The position numbers and the translations under genes are program-made. Under the pieces are notes generated by a model that was not told the DNA's origin, did not search any database, and saw nothing but the letters and a program-made list of their open reading frames with translations. Below are positions 35,976 to 48,267 of a stretch of DNA of 64,000 nucleotides, piece after piece (the stretch's first letter is position 1; the number at the start of each line of letters is the position of its first letter). Source of the DNA: Pezizomycotina sp. ARF18 (taxonomy: Eukaryota > Ascomycota); the NCBI GenBank assembly GCA_002224055.1, contig AZLU01000108.1:1-64000 (forward strand), written 5' to 3'.

Positions 35976-38900
35976 ATGATTTTAGTTTTGTTTTATTTTA
36001 TTGATCTGATGGACCTCTATTATTTATTCTAACAGGCGGTATTAACATTTTTTACACGCAGCACTTGGCGGATCCTCATCCAACCGAATAGAAGGTGGGG
36101 TTTTCGGCAGTGTTATATTACAACGAAAAAAGAGAGAAAAAAAAAAAAGATTGATGATATAAGTATGAAAGAGGGGACTTGATTTAAGTATATGTTCATT
36201 GCGCTCCATCTCCTCTTCTCCCTTTGATGTTTAGTTTATTTTCTCTGATTTCTTGCGCTGTTTCTTATCGTCGTTTAGTTTTTCTGCCTCTCTATTCGTT
36301 TATGTATATGCACTTCTTGTGTCTATTTTTACACGACGTCCTTCTCTATCTGTTGGAGTATGGGATTCATGAGGTCGTTTGTTACAAGGGAAAAAATCCT
36401 TAAAGTGGTTATGTTATTTCTTTCACAGCCCTGCAATGTATTTCTCTAAGTTTCTCATCATTACTATGCTTCCCTTACTCACTGTTTTACTTCTAATGTT
36501 TAATATTACTGGTTTTTCTTTTAACTCGCTAATCATTCTTTATCTATACATTCTCTGTTTTTTTCTTTTCTTTTCTTTTTCTTTTTTACATTCTTTGGCG
36601 TTCTAAGTCCTGGTACTTGAAGTTATCCATGTATATTATTCTTGTCGTGAAAATTTTTCAGCTGGAGCTCTGTCCGGTATACCTCCACTCTGTATTATAG
36701 TCGCTCATACATTACTTCCTATAACTTATAGGCAGACCTTAACGTATTATTTCTTATTGATCACGAATATGCTATGCGAAGAATCTCTCGAGAAAAGTAG
36801 GGTTTGGTGATAATTTCATAGCACAATAACACAATATGGGAAGAGATAGAAGCACCTCTCAGCGTATTCCAAAATCGAAATACCCAGTGACTAAACTAAT
36901 GTTTGCTTGCTTGCTGAGTGCGTTTATTGAGCCAACTTGTCTCCTCTTGCGCTGTAATCAAGGAACCAATCAAACAAACTTCTTATAATTTCCGACTTCA
37001 TAAAGCACATCGGCTCCATCATTCGTCGGATATCAATAAAAACAAGAAGGAGCTTGTTAGCGCGTTGATAACTAAGAAATGAGCCTCTCTTACGGTATAC
37101 GGCAGGCAAACTGGCCCAGGAGGTTTTTGTTCACCGGGAAACAATGTTTCATGAAACGCTTTTAAACGGAAATTACCTCCAGGGAACCATTCTAAAATTT
37201 TATTTAATATTGCGTTTTAATAAACTGATCATGAGAGAGATTACCGGGGGAGAAAACGTGGTTACAGGGATAGCGATCTATCGGCTCGTCTTTCCGAACT
37301 TGGACGAGAAAATTTTTAACTAATGATCGAGTTGAGAACAAATGATATAAAATGCCACAGCTTCTAGAAACGGAATAGCGAGAACGTTCTCCTTTGAGTC
37401 TAGCGGGTGTACTCCACCCGTACGCGTACGCCTGTGGTTTCCCGGGAGAAAACGTCGAATTTCATGGATACCGCAGTACCTCGATTGCGCCATGCATGCA
37501 TCGAAACGGGATTAGTTTTAGGCTAACGGGGAGATTTATATTTTTTCATCTGAAGTACTTCAAGTATGCTTTTACTTGCAAGCGAAGGCACAGAAGTCCT
37601 TGGCCAACATTAGAGGAAGACAAAGTGATTGTTTCCTTCCATTAGCCACACGCTACGTTTCTCATGGATGTTTCCTACGACACATGCAGCTTTCCCACAT
37701 GCGACCAACAAAAGGAAAATCTAACAAAGTTTCTGTTTTTGTTTTTTTCAGTTTATATCTCCCCGCTCATATAATCTATCCTGCTGTCTGTACTACTTGA
37801 CTGCGATGTCGTGCATTAGCCTTTTGTTTTCGATCGAGGTGCATGCATCGGATTTGCGGAGATTTTTTCTGTTTCAAGGTAAACCGGGGATTTCGTTGAG
37901 ATTACACAAATATCTAAACTTATATTTTGATTGGTTGAAGGTAACGATCATGATACCCTTATGGTTAGGCCTTGGACATAAGAGATCCACGGGAAGGTGC
38001 TCCTAGAAGAAACGAGTGACTAGGAATTATCTAATGAATGAGAGCTAATGTGTGTTACAAACTACTTCTTCGTACCGGGGAATTGAGAATTTGGTGTAGC
38101 AGCACGCGTGGCAAACAACAGAAAACGAAGTATTAAGTATCTGAGTAATTGATGTTGGAATGTTTATGCTACGAGAGGCTAGCATGTTGAAGGATCTCTT
38201 CATCTCGGAAGGTTCGGAATCAGCTGGAGATTGTTAACAGCTAAACGAAAATTAAGATCAAGATATCGTCATGTATTCTGCTCTTAGGGACCTCCCCATC
38301 TACTTTGGTCATTTCTGTAAGCTCTGTTGATTTACTCAAGTCACTGCATACCAATATCTGTCTCGATTCCCCTCATAACGAATCTTTTGTAATCATGGTT
38401 GCACGACTAAGAAAAAAGTCTTGACTGTTATATGGAAACGGAAAACGGTTTTTTGTCTTGGAGAGAACAAAGTTCTTTGTCTTCCATCTTCCCGCAATTT
38501 CGTCGCTATAAACTTTCGGCGTAACGGTGCGTCCGCAGGATCCGTCACGAATTTCCATCCGCTTTCATCGCGTGCATATTTGATCCTCTTCACGATTTGA
38601 ATCCTGTGGCAATAGTGGCTAAGTGAGATGGCAACGCAATTGTAAAAGCCTTCTTTTGCCGGTCGCCTCTCTGATCAGAGGTTCCGTGATCTATGTAATT
38701 AAGCAGGTCTTCCTAACATTAGAGATATGTCTTAAAATTCCGATTTGGCTTGACGATTTGCATGACAGTTAACGATTTTGTGCAGCGCGTACATATCCGA
38801 TTCAGCATTAAAAAATTTACATTTTAAAAAAAGAAAGAAAAAATATAGCTGGATATCAGTTTTGGTTCCCATATTTGAGAAGATCGGAGATAATGATAAT

Positions 38901-38989
38901 ATGTTCAGGTTTGACTAATAGTCTAATAGAGGTACGGTGTTGATCTCTCTTCGCTGGCTTGCATTTGATAAACTATTCATCTGGTAAAG
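35976..38989. other. Intergenic spacer
   Basis: About 3 kb. The first 700 bases are T-rich and probably include the 3' UTR of the rhodopsin-like gene. A minus-strand frame at 38593-38393 (RIKYARDESGWKFVTDPAD, TKLREDGRQRTL) reads like a protein fragment but has no flanking support. Nothing else is seen. Confidence 0.45.
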
Positions 38990-40015
38990 TCAGGCATTCT
39001 CGCCAGCTTCCTCAGTTTGCCCCAAAAATTTCATTATCCTTGTCACCTCCTCCCATAGAATCTGCGCCGGCTTGCACAACTTGAAATGCTCAAGGAATCC
39101 CTCCCGCGAATACGCTTTGTCGCGACACTTCGCCAGAGCGCGTAAATGCCCCTTCCATCCGGACTTCTTTCCGAGCGCGAGGTCGGGCCGCTCCGGCCCG
39201 GGATTAGCCTCCGCACGCTTACAACCCTCGCACGAGACGCCATTCCATATTTCCCCGTCTTGGGTCTGTAGTTGACGATGGCGCAGCAGGTCATATGGTA
39301 TGGATGGTCGATGCTCCATTGCGCGAGTATAGGTATCCGATGTTATCAGCGCGATCCCTCCTTTTCCACTTGCCCATTTTTTTCGAGCACGGGCAGCAGG
39401 ACGGTACGCTTAGCAACTTGAGTCGTTGCCAATCGTTTTTGGGGATACTGGTTCCATCTGCCTATGAAATTCGGGTACGTGCCAGGTCCGCTGCGGAATC
39501 GTGCTCCGCGAGCAAGGTACTCCCGACTTCCCTGCAGTCCTTCGGCAGGGATGTAATGATGTGGTCGGCCAACCTTGCTCCCAGTCGCCCTTCGAAGGGT
39601 ACTTGATGCATACACTACACCAGCGGGTCCACTCGGGAAGGTACGCCAAGTTTCCGTACCGCCCGCACTGGCGCATGTTCTTCACACAGGAGCTTGTAGA
39701 AGGCGCGCAATGTAACCGTTTTCGCAAGCCTCGTCAGTAATAAGGCGCGCCATGCATTCTTCGCGTGTTCGGGGACGGCGCTATACTCCGGCAGGAATTC
39801 GAGGACACGCTTAGATTGATAGTCGCCTGACCGAGTTAAAAAGGCGATTCCATGTCCATGGGGAGAAATATCTCCTCGAGCAGTTCCAGCGGTAGCTGGT
39901 CCAAGCCGCGGGGTGCTCCCTCGGCGGTCAGCTATAGGGTAATAGTATTACTACCGGTATCGGTCCGCGGAGATTCCTTCAGAGGGGTATATGACGGAGG
40001 TATCATTATCGTCAT
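38990..40015 (-). CDS. F-box protein with a Cys-rich C-terminal region
   Basis: Start candidate ATG at 40015 (MTIMIPPSYTPLKESPRTDT). The F-box GLDQLPLELLEEIFLPMDME lies at about 39910-39850. After it, in another frame, RVLEFLPEYSAVPEHAKNAW and TLRAFYKLLCEEH follow, and then a Cys-rich block (CGRYGNLAYLPEWTRWCSVC, then CCPCSKK). The C-terminus reads WNGVSCEGCKRA and AYSREGFLEHFKLCKPAQIL, with a stop at 38990-38992. This order is the layout I know from a big family of filamentous-fungal F-box proteins: F-box, LPEY...A, CxxCGxxG, LPxxxRWCxxC, SCxGC, then SREGFLEHFxxC. The Cys pairs probably bind zinc. The likely role is a substrate receptor of an SCF ubiquitin ligase. About four frame changes interrupt it. 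It is unrelated in sequence to the leucine-rich F-box array at 5-13 kb. Confidence 0.7.
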
Positions 40016-42274
40016 TATGGTATGAGCAAATCGGACGATAGCGTCGGCGTGTTCATCGGGGAAAGGGAAGCAAGTCTCGAAGCGGTGAAGGCAGATCCGC
40101 TAGACGGCATCGCGCCTGGGCTCTGTCCTCTGCTCTGTGTTGCTCAATGTTGAGCCGGCGACGTTCCGCATGGCGGGCTTTAATGTTCATAGTTGAGGAA
40201 CTATGCTGATTTCCTTCAAATAATGAATGAACAAGTAAATAAAGACGACTAGAAAATTTTGATTCCTTTTATAATAAAGTCAGGGATTTCGATAAGAAAT
40301 AATGTATCGTAAGCATATTACACATTATTTAATTTATTCTAATTGTAGACTCGATACGGGTTTGTCCATGCCCGAATTTGAGTCATAAGATATCAAAGAC
40401 CGAGATCAATAATATTAATTTACTATCGAGATGCGAAATTTAAATTGATGGTGTAGGATTTTTGGACAATACATCATAGCTACCCGGTCGGAAACGCAGA
40501 CTCAGGTGTTTCCTTATATTCATAAGCGCTTTGTCTCAAAGAGCGCTATTTAGCGGGTATTCTTCAGCGCTTGGGATACATGTTATATACAAATAAGTCC
40601 AAGTTGACTCGTCCCAATGGGAGGAATCTGCAACCTTGAATTATTTTCCGTTCAAGCCCTTATCTTGAGGTAACTGACCATACACGCGCTGTTCTTGCTA
40701 TAGCCGCATGGAAGAGGAGACCGATCCAAATACCTTATTTTAAATATTTTTGAGACTTGACTCTTGACTTTGTCCCCCGCCCCTCTTAAACTCGGTTTCT
40801 CTCTCTGCCCCTTGTTTTATCTTGTATATCTTCTAATAATTCACGGCGGCAATGTTGGGTCAAAGTCAAAGAGCCAAGCTAGATAAAATCTAGTACATTT
40901 GAGGCTGTGCCGCTATTAGATTAGCGCTTTCATTAGGCGGCTCTGTGGATGCTTGGAATGGAAGGTTTTAGTGTAGAGCGGATTCAATTATTAGTTGTGA
41001 TAGACAACTATTGTATGCGATAGGAAGGGCCTTTGATTCTTGTCATTTCTATTCCCTGCCATTATACCAAGTATTGAACGGCGGCAATGCGCGAACCATC
41101 AATGACTTTTCAAACGGTAATATATTAATACTAAGTATACGGTTTGGCGGTAAGGGACCGGGAAAATGTTAAATAATGGTATATTACATGATGATATTAC
41201 TGTGAATGCTTACCTATGCTATGCTCCGCCGGTATGTTTCTCTGATATTTTGAGCATATAAATGTCCCATTGAGCTAGAAGCCTGTGCCCCACGCAGAAC
41301 GGAAATCGTACGATGGTCGCTTTGATGTGGGCATAATCCAACAGGCAAGTTACTCTTTTGAACTAGCGGGGAAAATAGTTCACTAATTTGCTACTAGGCC
41401 AGCATGGTAAATCAAGAGCCAAATCAAGCGTGGAATTGGACTATAACTGTGTACTCCGTAGTTGGGTATATGGCAATGTAGTGTTTTGTCGGTCCAGATT
41501 AAATTAGCTTTTAGTTATATGGCAACTTCATTGGGGCGAAAGTTGTGTTCATCTTTTGGGTAGGAAAATTCCGTGTCAGATGTTGAAGAAAGCTATGCAG
41601 CGTTCGCGCGGTCTCAAGACGTTGCTACATCGAGATAAACAACCTTGCCGCCGTTGCGGCCACCATTTCTCTCCCCTCCATGTGTAAAAAGTTAAATCCA
41701 ATCCAGGAACAGCCACCAAGAGAAAAGCTCTTATTCGGGTCTAGAAAGGTATTCCCATGGTGTCCAAAGCGTTTCTCTTCGGCTTCACGGAGCGGCAACT
41801 GGTCCCTAGTCCGCCTGGTGTGCTAACGCTATATTACATGCATTGTAAGCTAAAAACTTTTCGAATGGCAAACAAACAAGGTCTGAACTTTCTCGCGGAT
41901 GTCGGAAAGTGGAGGAGATGGTTCACAGCTCGCTCGGTCAACCCCACGAAAGGAAGCACGCTGATTGGGGGAATTGAACCCCGGGGCAAAAGCCACCCCC
42001 ACCACGTAGCGCGGAAAATTTCAGGGATCATGCCAGCCCCCAGCGGCTTTCCCGTTTTTCTTTAGAAACTCGTTATAATGTCTGTCTTCTCCTTCCCCTC
42101 GTTTTTCGTCCCGTTCCGTCCTTTGAAATATTACTTGTTCTCGAGACGAAGCTGCGCGTAGGACGTTTTTTTTCCATCGTTAATTCTCCGTGATTCCTTG
42201 TCTCAATTCATTCACTCGCATAAAAGCCGTTGGTAGAAAGAGAAAACATACGAAAAAAAGGGGTTTCCTTGCAG
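40016..42274. other. Intergenic spacer
   Basis: About 2.3 kb, AT-leaning, no supported gene. A plus-strand frame at 41757-42065 exists but has no recognisable content. A tRNA T-arm-like word inside it is discussed under rejected items. The first exon of the methyltransferase gene probably lies in the last few hundred bases. Confidence 0.45.
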
Positions 42275-43866
42275 AGATGTCTCCCCGAAGACCGCCACAG
42301 AGATCCAGGTCGCATCGGACGAATCTGAAAACAGCTCCGACGTAGTGTCTGTCTACGACTCCCTCTACGATTCTGAGGATGCCAGCATCACCGATACCCT
42401 CCGCTCCAAATGGAAGGAAAACTGCCACAAGTTCGTGCATGGCCGCCGGTATGCGAATACAGGCAAATTCAGCGTATGTGAACGACGCCCTCTGAACTAT
42501 TATCAACGAAGAGATAAAAGGGGGTTTAAGATTACAAAAGGGAGGATGAAACTGACGTAAAATATGAGGTTTAGGACTCCATCCTACCAAACGACGAACA
42601 GTCGCAGGACCAGCTGGACCTTTCCACCAGATATGCACGTATGTTATGACGATTAACGAGGACAAGGTAAGAACAGCAACCAGTAGCTGGCTATTCGGGG
42701 ATGATATAACTTAGTATCGTGAAGTGCTGACACAGACAAAAATCAATTTTTGACAGGAATGGGACCCAGCTTCTGGCGACCCGCCGATGCTACATCTCAG
42801 TCCGATCGGAGATAACCCGCAGAAGGTGCTCGACGTCGGCACCGGTACCGGAATCTGGGCGATGGAATTCGGTACGATTGGCTTTTCCTGGCATAAATTC
42901 GTCCTGTCCCTGAAATAATAAAGATAAATTTAATATATTCAAAAACTTCCAGGCGATAGGTACCCGAGCGCCGAAGTCATAGGCGCCGACATATCCCCAT
43001 CCAACCCGAATGGGTACCCCCAACGTCCTCTTCGAGGTCGAAGACGCGACAACCAACTGGGCCCGCTCCGCCAACAGCTTCGACTTCGTCTACGCCCGCT
43101 CGATGCACGCCACTTTTCCGACTGGCCGTCTGTCTGTCGCAACGCCTTCCGCGTCTTGAAGCCCGGAGGCTACTTCGAAGTGTACAGCGAGATCGCGAAG
43201 ATTTGCTCAGACGACAACACCATGCCGGAGGACTGGCTGTTCCCGCAGTGGATGGCTAAGGTTAGGAATCAGCTGGCGGAGTGGGGTATCAAGATGTGCA
43301 TCGACGAGTACATTCAGGAGGACATGGAGGCGGCGGGGTTCACTGATATTAAGAAGGTTAGCTGCTGCATTCTACCAACCGCGAACTCCTCGTATAAACT
43401 ATTTTCACGAAAATTCTTATTGAAGTCTTAATCCTCTCTATTACAGGTAACTTATAAAGTCCCAATCGGACCTTGGGCGAAAGATCCAAGTTGAAGAACC
43501 TTGGCGCAATGTTCCTCGTGAACCTGTTCCAGGGACTCGAAGGCTGGAGTCTTGTCATCTTCACGCAGGTGAGTATCGAAGCCCATTACAAAAAATATAT
43601 AACGACTCCTACCTTTTATTTATTCTTCCTTCGAGATCGCGACAAGATCAATACTAACCGAATACGTCACTTATTAGGGACTGAAATGGAGTTTGGAAGA
43701 TACGCAGAAGTATCTAGCGTCCGTTAAGAAGTCGCTGTACAACAAGAAGATACACGCCTACCTGCCTTTCTCCTGTTGGAGCGGGAAAAAGCCGTTGCCC
43801 GCCGGGAAAGCTACGACTTCGGAGCATGTTGTCCGAGACACTGCGCCAGCTGAGGAAACGAAGTAG
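42275..43866 (+). CDS. SAM-dependent methyltransferase, LaeA-like
   Basis: Class I methyltransferase of the LaeA-like group, whose founding member is a nuclear regulator of secondary metabolism; substrates of most paralogues are unknown. After a likely acceptor (TCCTTGCAG, 42274) the protein reads [20 protein letters not shown], then [17 protein letters not shown] and [14 protein letters not shown]. After introns come [29 protein letters not shown], and the SAM-binding motif [18 protein letters not shown] (intron after the Phe codon). Further on are [32 protein letters not shown]-like, [16 protein letters not shown], and [19 protein letters not shown]. Then [30 protein letters not shown] and, after an intron near 43569-43678, [16 protein letters not shown] with a stop at 43864-43866. 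YxLPNDExExxRLDLxH, [11 protein letters not shown] and the PxGxWAKD segment are hallmarks. Apparent frame changes occur near 42625, 43020 and 43105. The first exon with the start was not found. Confidence 0.8.
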
Positions 43867-44404
43867 AAAATCTTTCTTTTCTTTTTGTAGCTACGTGTGC
43901 AACAGCGCACGATCAAAATGGAAATGGGGAATAGGATCACAATGTAATTACCGTGCCGGCGTTTATCTATCGTAATTTATTTATGTATTTACTTAATTTC
44001 AAACGTATTTTTTAATTCGAAAATATAGTTCATGGCTCTCCTAATCGAGATTCATTACTCAAATCCATTTGGATTCTTTCGGCGGCTACTGCGAGTCTGA
44101 ACAGACTATGTGCCTATATATAGCTAAAACCCGATATTATACTTAAAATAACGTATTCAAGAGTGTTCAGTATTCTGGAACGACCGTCGAGTGGATAATG
44201 AGGTATATCTTGAATCAGAAAGATTACATTCATCATCATCGTTTGTCGTGGGGTATTATATCTGCCGTTAATACCTAATCTCATTATAAATCAGAATATC
44301 AAAAGTAGAACCTCCTCCCTCTTGTAAACCCCTGAAAATTCCTTATTATACAAGTCTGAAAGCGTGAGGCCACATATGTACAATCTGGCCCTACTTGAGA
44401 TAAT
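43867..44404. other. Intergenic spacer between convergent genes
   Basis: About 540 bases, AT-rich, lying between the convergent 3' ends of the methyltransferase and the proline-rich membrane protein gene. Both polyadenylation regions must be here. Nothing else is seen. Confidence 0.55.
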
Positions 44405-44868
44405 TTACGCCTCCCGCACGCTACCCGGTAATTCATGCGGTTGTTCCTCTCCGGGCGCTTCGTAAAGTTCACCGGTGACGCTTCGTGTATCGATACTTCT
44501 GGCCTCGGGCGGCGGCGGGGCTGGCGGCGGCGGGGCTGGTAATTCTGGCGGCATCGGAGCCTTTTCGTCGTCACCGGCATCGAAGGCGCGACGCCGTCTT
44601 TTGCGTAGTATTCCTAAGATAAGAGATATTACGGTCATGACACCCAGCGATAGACAGCCGCCGGCGCCAGTGATACAGTTTATCTAAAGGAAGATTTGTG
44701 TTGAAAAATAGGCGATATGGGGGCGATTAGCCTAAAGGAACTTTTGCTTTGTTTTCGGACTCACTCCACATGACGGTGTATCTGAATTTGACAGAAGGCA
44801 AATTGGAAGAGGCTCCAAATTAGAAGAGGAAGCAGGCTAATCCGGGTTGTTGTTGGGAATATTCTCAT
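44405..44868 (-). CDS. Small single-pass membrane protein with a proline-rich cytoplasmic tail
   Basis: The ATG at 44868 opens a hydrophobic leader (MRIFPTTTRISLLPLLIWSL, then FQFAFCQIQ), consistent with a signal peptide. After a short interval, either an intron ending at CTTTAG near 44683 or a frame change, the protein continues NCITGAGGCLSLGVMTVISL and ILGILRKRRRR: one transmembrane helix followed by a basic stop-transfer. The tail is acidic and then proline-rich (PELPAPPPPAPPPP), ending ELPGSVREA with a stop at 44405. The layout suggests a type I membrane protein of about 110-130 residues whose tail could bind SH3- or profilin-like partners. No family is recognised. In the middle, a reading RYTVMWSESENKAKVPLG may be part of the extracellular segment. 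Confidence 0.5.
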
Positions 44869-46854
44869 GTCGAGTGTTCCACGATAGAGCGATTGGGAGA
44901 AACATAGGTTGTGGCGGGTCGCGTGAAATCTCAGTACGATCTAATCAAAATTTACTTAAGAGCCGGTAGAGACGTTAAATTGCCGCACCTTGAAGCAAAG
45001 ACTAGGTATTGTCGCATTGTCGCCTCTGATATGGCTTCTGGTGATCTTGTTGCATATGCAACCAAGCAAAGTAACTAGACACAATATAGGCCTTTAAAGA
45101 GCCGCCTTCACTCGGAAGAATCAAGCTGCTAAGCAAAGTCTTGAAACGCGTCGAATACCCCCTCAATACGACATCATCAGCTGCTGGCCCGTGGATTTCC
45201 TCTCCAGATATATGTCGGCTTTCCTGGGGTGTCTGAAATATTTTACGTATTACCTGCATCCCTACAATAGTACTAACTCGGACTTTCGGCGATCGTATTT
45301 TATTCCTTTACTGATCGTTTTAAATAGGCTCAACGGATCGTAGTTGGCTCCTTGTTTAGTCTATGATTCATCGTTATTCTTATTGTTTTCCCTCAGGAAT
45401 CATCGAAAGCTACGTTTCAAACAGCACGAAAGGGAAAGGCTTTAGCAAGTGTGGACATAAGATATCTTGAGGGACATCTTTTTCAGATAAATATCCGTCT
45501 AGAATATTCAGGTATCGCTAACTGCCGAACTTACAGGGGTAAAGCCTGTCATACTACGCCGTTCAGGAAATTTATAACGAAAATGGCGTTATACGCAAGA
45601 ATAGCTGCCGTGAATATCGACCTATAAGGAATTGCGACCTCGGAAGATTTTGACATCACGGCCCGTACCGAATCTAAGCTGAGCTGCAAGAGGGGGGTAT
45701 TAGGTCCACTAAGGATCCCTTCGGAATCCGGATGAATGTGCAAAAGGTGGCAGGCACACGCAATCCAAAAAGCTTAGCTTTGAAAATTTTACTGCCTAAT
45801 CTTTCAAGAAACTAAACAGTAAGAGAATTACAATCCTGGTTTCCTGTTGGCGACCCGACTCCGCGGAGTAATCAATCGTAGATTGACGACGTTAGCAAGG
45901 GTTCTCTTAACTAATAATAGTAATTGCTATTTTCGCTGCGGTGATAGTGGAAGCTATTGTACTTAACAATAAATCGAGAAAATTTGTAGTGCGGTGTCCG
46001 TTCCCGCCGCTACAATAGGGCCTTGAGTAAATCGTAAACTTGGGAATAAATCTTTTCGCATATAAGTATTTTCTCATTTCAACCACCGCTATCTTTAGAG
46101 TCCCCTATTCCAAAAACCCCTTCATTATATATGAGTGATAATGATTTATTGTCAAAATTCTGTGCGGGACGACATATCGTTATCCCTCAAGTACCATTGA
46201 GGTTTTAAGGGCCGGATAAAAGATGTTATAGGCCTAGATAAATGTATTATAGGTTTAGATACTCACATTCGGCACTTCCGAGCGATTCAGCATCTGTCAA
46301 GCAAGTAGAAAAAGCTATGATACTCTTAACGAACGATTTACTGATTATGAAAAGAGATATATTGCGTTAATGCTGGAAGAATTCTATAATGAGCCAGCCC
46401 AATACCCTTATCGGTGGTGTCGGTAGATATGAGGTTGAACATGATTTCTTGTTTTGCTCATCGATTCTCAGCTGATGGCGTCGGCGTATGCATCTCGGAC
46501 AGTAATCAGATGTTGTTTCGCCTTTTTTCAGTTATCCTGTTCGTAGGAGCCAGCTAGAGAGCATCATGAGAAGTGTAGCGAGAAGAGGGTAAGAAAAAGA
46601 GGAAAGAATGATTTTGCGAGGCTCTCTGCCTTCATACTCACACTACTCCCATGGTTACTAAGACCTTGAAAATGCGCACGTACGTGGTAAAATTTGTCTA
46701 TAAACATAGCTCACGAATGCCCCTTTAGCTTTCTTCTTTCTACTCATCATCACAACAGACTCAATTTTCCTACCTCAACTACAGATATAATCATCCTTCC
46801 AACTTGACTCCTCCAATTTCTACCTTTAGTTTCTCCTCTGAAAGCTTCACCAAA
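44869..46854. other. Intergenic spacer
   Basis: About 2 kb. Minus-strand frames at 45259-45002 and 45743-45549 are the only longish readings and are not recognisable. The last 100 bases before 46855 are a C/T-rich leader ending CTTCACCAAAATG, typical of an expressed fungal 5' UTR, and belong to the next gene. Confidence 0.45.
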
Positions 46855-47441
46855 ATGCCTGCTCGCGCTACCTCCTTCGAAGACCCTGGGCTACCGCCAT
46901 CAAATGCCGCTCCGACCACTTGAAGTTCTGCGTCGAGTACGATGACTTCTCACTTATCAACGCCGCCTCCAACACTGACCTCAGAGCCGATAGCGCCGGC
47001 GCCGCCGTCGGCTTTTCTGCAGCTTCTTCCAACGACAAACTCGAGGAAGCTCGCACCCACGTCAAAGCCGAATACGAAAAGTGCAGCAAGCAGGACGCCG
47101 AATACGCCGAAACCTTCATGAAAGAATACACCGACAACGCCGCGCAGCTCAGGTAGCACAAAGCGGCCGGCTGGGAAGAAAAGATCCGCAAGGACGCTGA
47201 GGGTACCAAAACCAAGATTAACGCTAAAGTCGACGAAACACGAACTGGTTCATCGACCTCATCAAGAGTATCCTCAAGAGGTTCGGCGCTCCGACGATCA
47301 AGCGGATAAATGCGGCGATTGGGCGCAGAATTTGTTTAAGAATGTGCGGGATTTCATTACCAATGCGTTCGAGGCTGTTGCCAACGGTGTTAAGACTAGT
47401 TTGAATAAGATCGAGAGGCGTTCGAGGCTTTCAAGGATTAG
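46855..47441 (+). CDS. Alpha-helical protein of unknown function (frameshifted)
   Basis: A strong start context (CACCAAAATGCC) after a pyrimidine-rich leader opens MPARATSFEDP. In the next frame the protein continues LKFCVEYDDFSLINAASNTD, AGAAVGFSAASSNDKLEEAR, KAEYEKCSKQDAEYAETFMK, then KAAGWEEKIRKDAEGTKTKI, and in a third frame FIDLIKSILKRFGAPTIKR, FKNVRDFITNAFEAVANGVK and FEAFKD, with a stop at 47439-47441. The Ala/Glu/Lys heptad-like spacing suggests long amphipathic helices or a coiled coil. The hydrophobic FIDLIKSILKRFG helix could associate with membrane. The length is about 190 residues. I do not recognise the family. The order and character of the pieces argue for one gene carrying three or more apparent indels. 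Confidence 0.5.
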
Positions 47442-48267
47442 TGCGTTAATGCGTAAAATATGGTTAAGGATAAGGTTGTAGAAGTTGTTCACGCGATCGG
47501 GAATTTCTTCGCCATCTCTAAAGATGAAGCATACATGTCGAGACGGAAAAGATTCAATAGCGCTATATGAGGATCAAATATCTCAAGAATCCAAGGAGTA
47601 CAGCTACAAAGTATACTTAGCATATATCTATTCATATTTTTATAGTACAGTTACATGGAACTAACTAACTACTTGATATATTCAAGAGGGGGAATTTGCG
47701 ATTTTAATTAAATCTATTGAGATAAATGTATGCTCGAAATTCTTGTTTTTCTACAAGCTGATTCTGCAAGCCGGCGGTGGCAATAAATGAAATAAGCTCC
47801 ACCTGCTCGGTTTAATGACAACATTATTAAAATAAAGATGATCTGGTGAATGCATTTATATCCGAAAAATCAAATATCAAGTGTGGAAAAACCTACTTAA
47901 CTAGTTAGCTTGTGAACTATTTAGTTTCATGTATAAGGACGTTAACATATGTAATTCAGTCAACGGATCGTAAGAAGCGTAAAATCTTAAGAAAGGTCTG
48001 GAATTACCAAAGGAAAAGGCGAGTTCGAAAGCGAGAATATTTCGAAGTTCCTCGAGAATAGCGACAAGCGATGTCTGCCTTGACAACCCGCTACTAATTT
48101 GCAGTAACCTAGATCCCAGATTACCTTGAATTTCGCCTTTCCTTCTTCAGACGACCGATAGAGAGATAAAGACGCGTTATTTTGGGCTTTCGAGTTCGGC
48201 GATCATCTTCGTGAACGACCACCGCGATTGCCCCGCCGACGTTGTCGACGTCGATATCGCAATTCGC
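47442..48267. other. Intergenic spacer
   Basis: About 0.8 kb between the helical unknown and the 3' end of the BTB gene. AT-rich, no supported feature. Confidence 0.5.

Noticed and set aside
38393-38593. Minus-strand reading RIKYARDESGWKFVTDPAD
   Set aside because: Protein-like but isolated, with no extension in any frame and no family. Not enough to call a gene.
41961-41990. GGGGAATTGAACCCC, T-arm-like on the minus strand (possible tRNA)
   Set aside because: The acceptor stem partner and a D-arm with a proper A box are missing in the following 90 bases. A covariance-model scan would settle it.
46224-46300. TGTTATAGG start resembling the LTR at 7908
   Set aside because: Only the first nine bases match. 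No matching end or flanking duplication was found.
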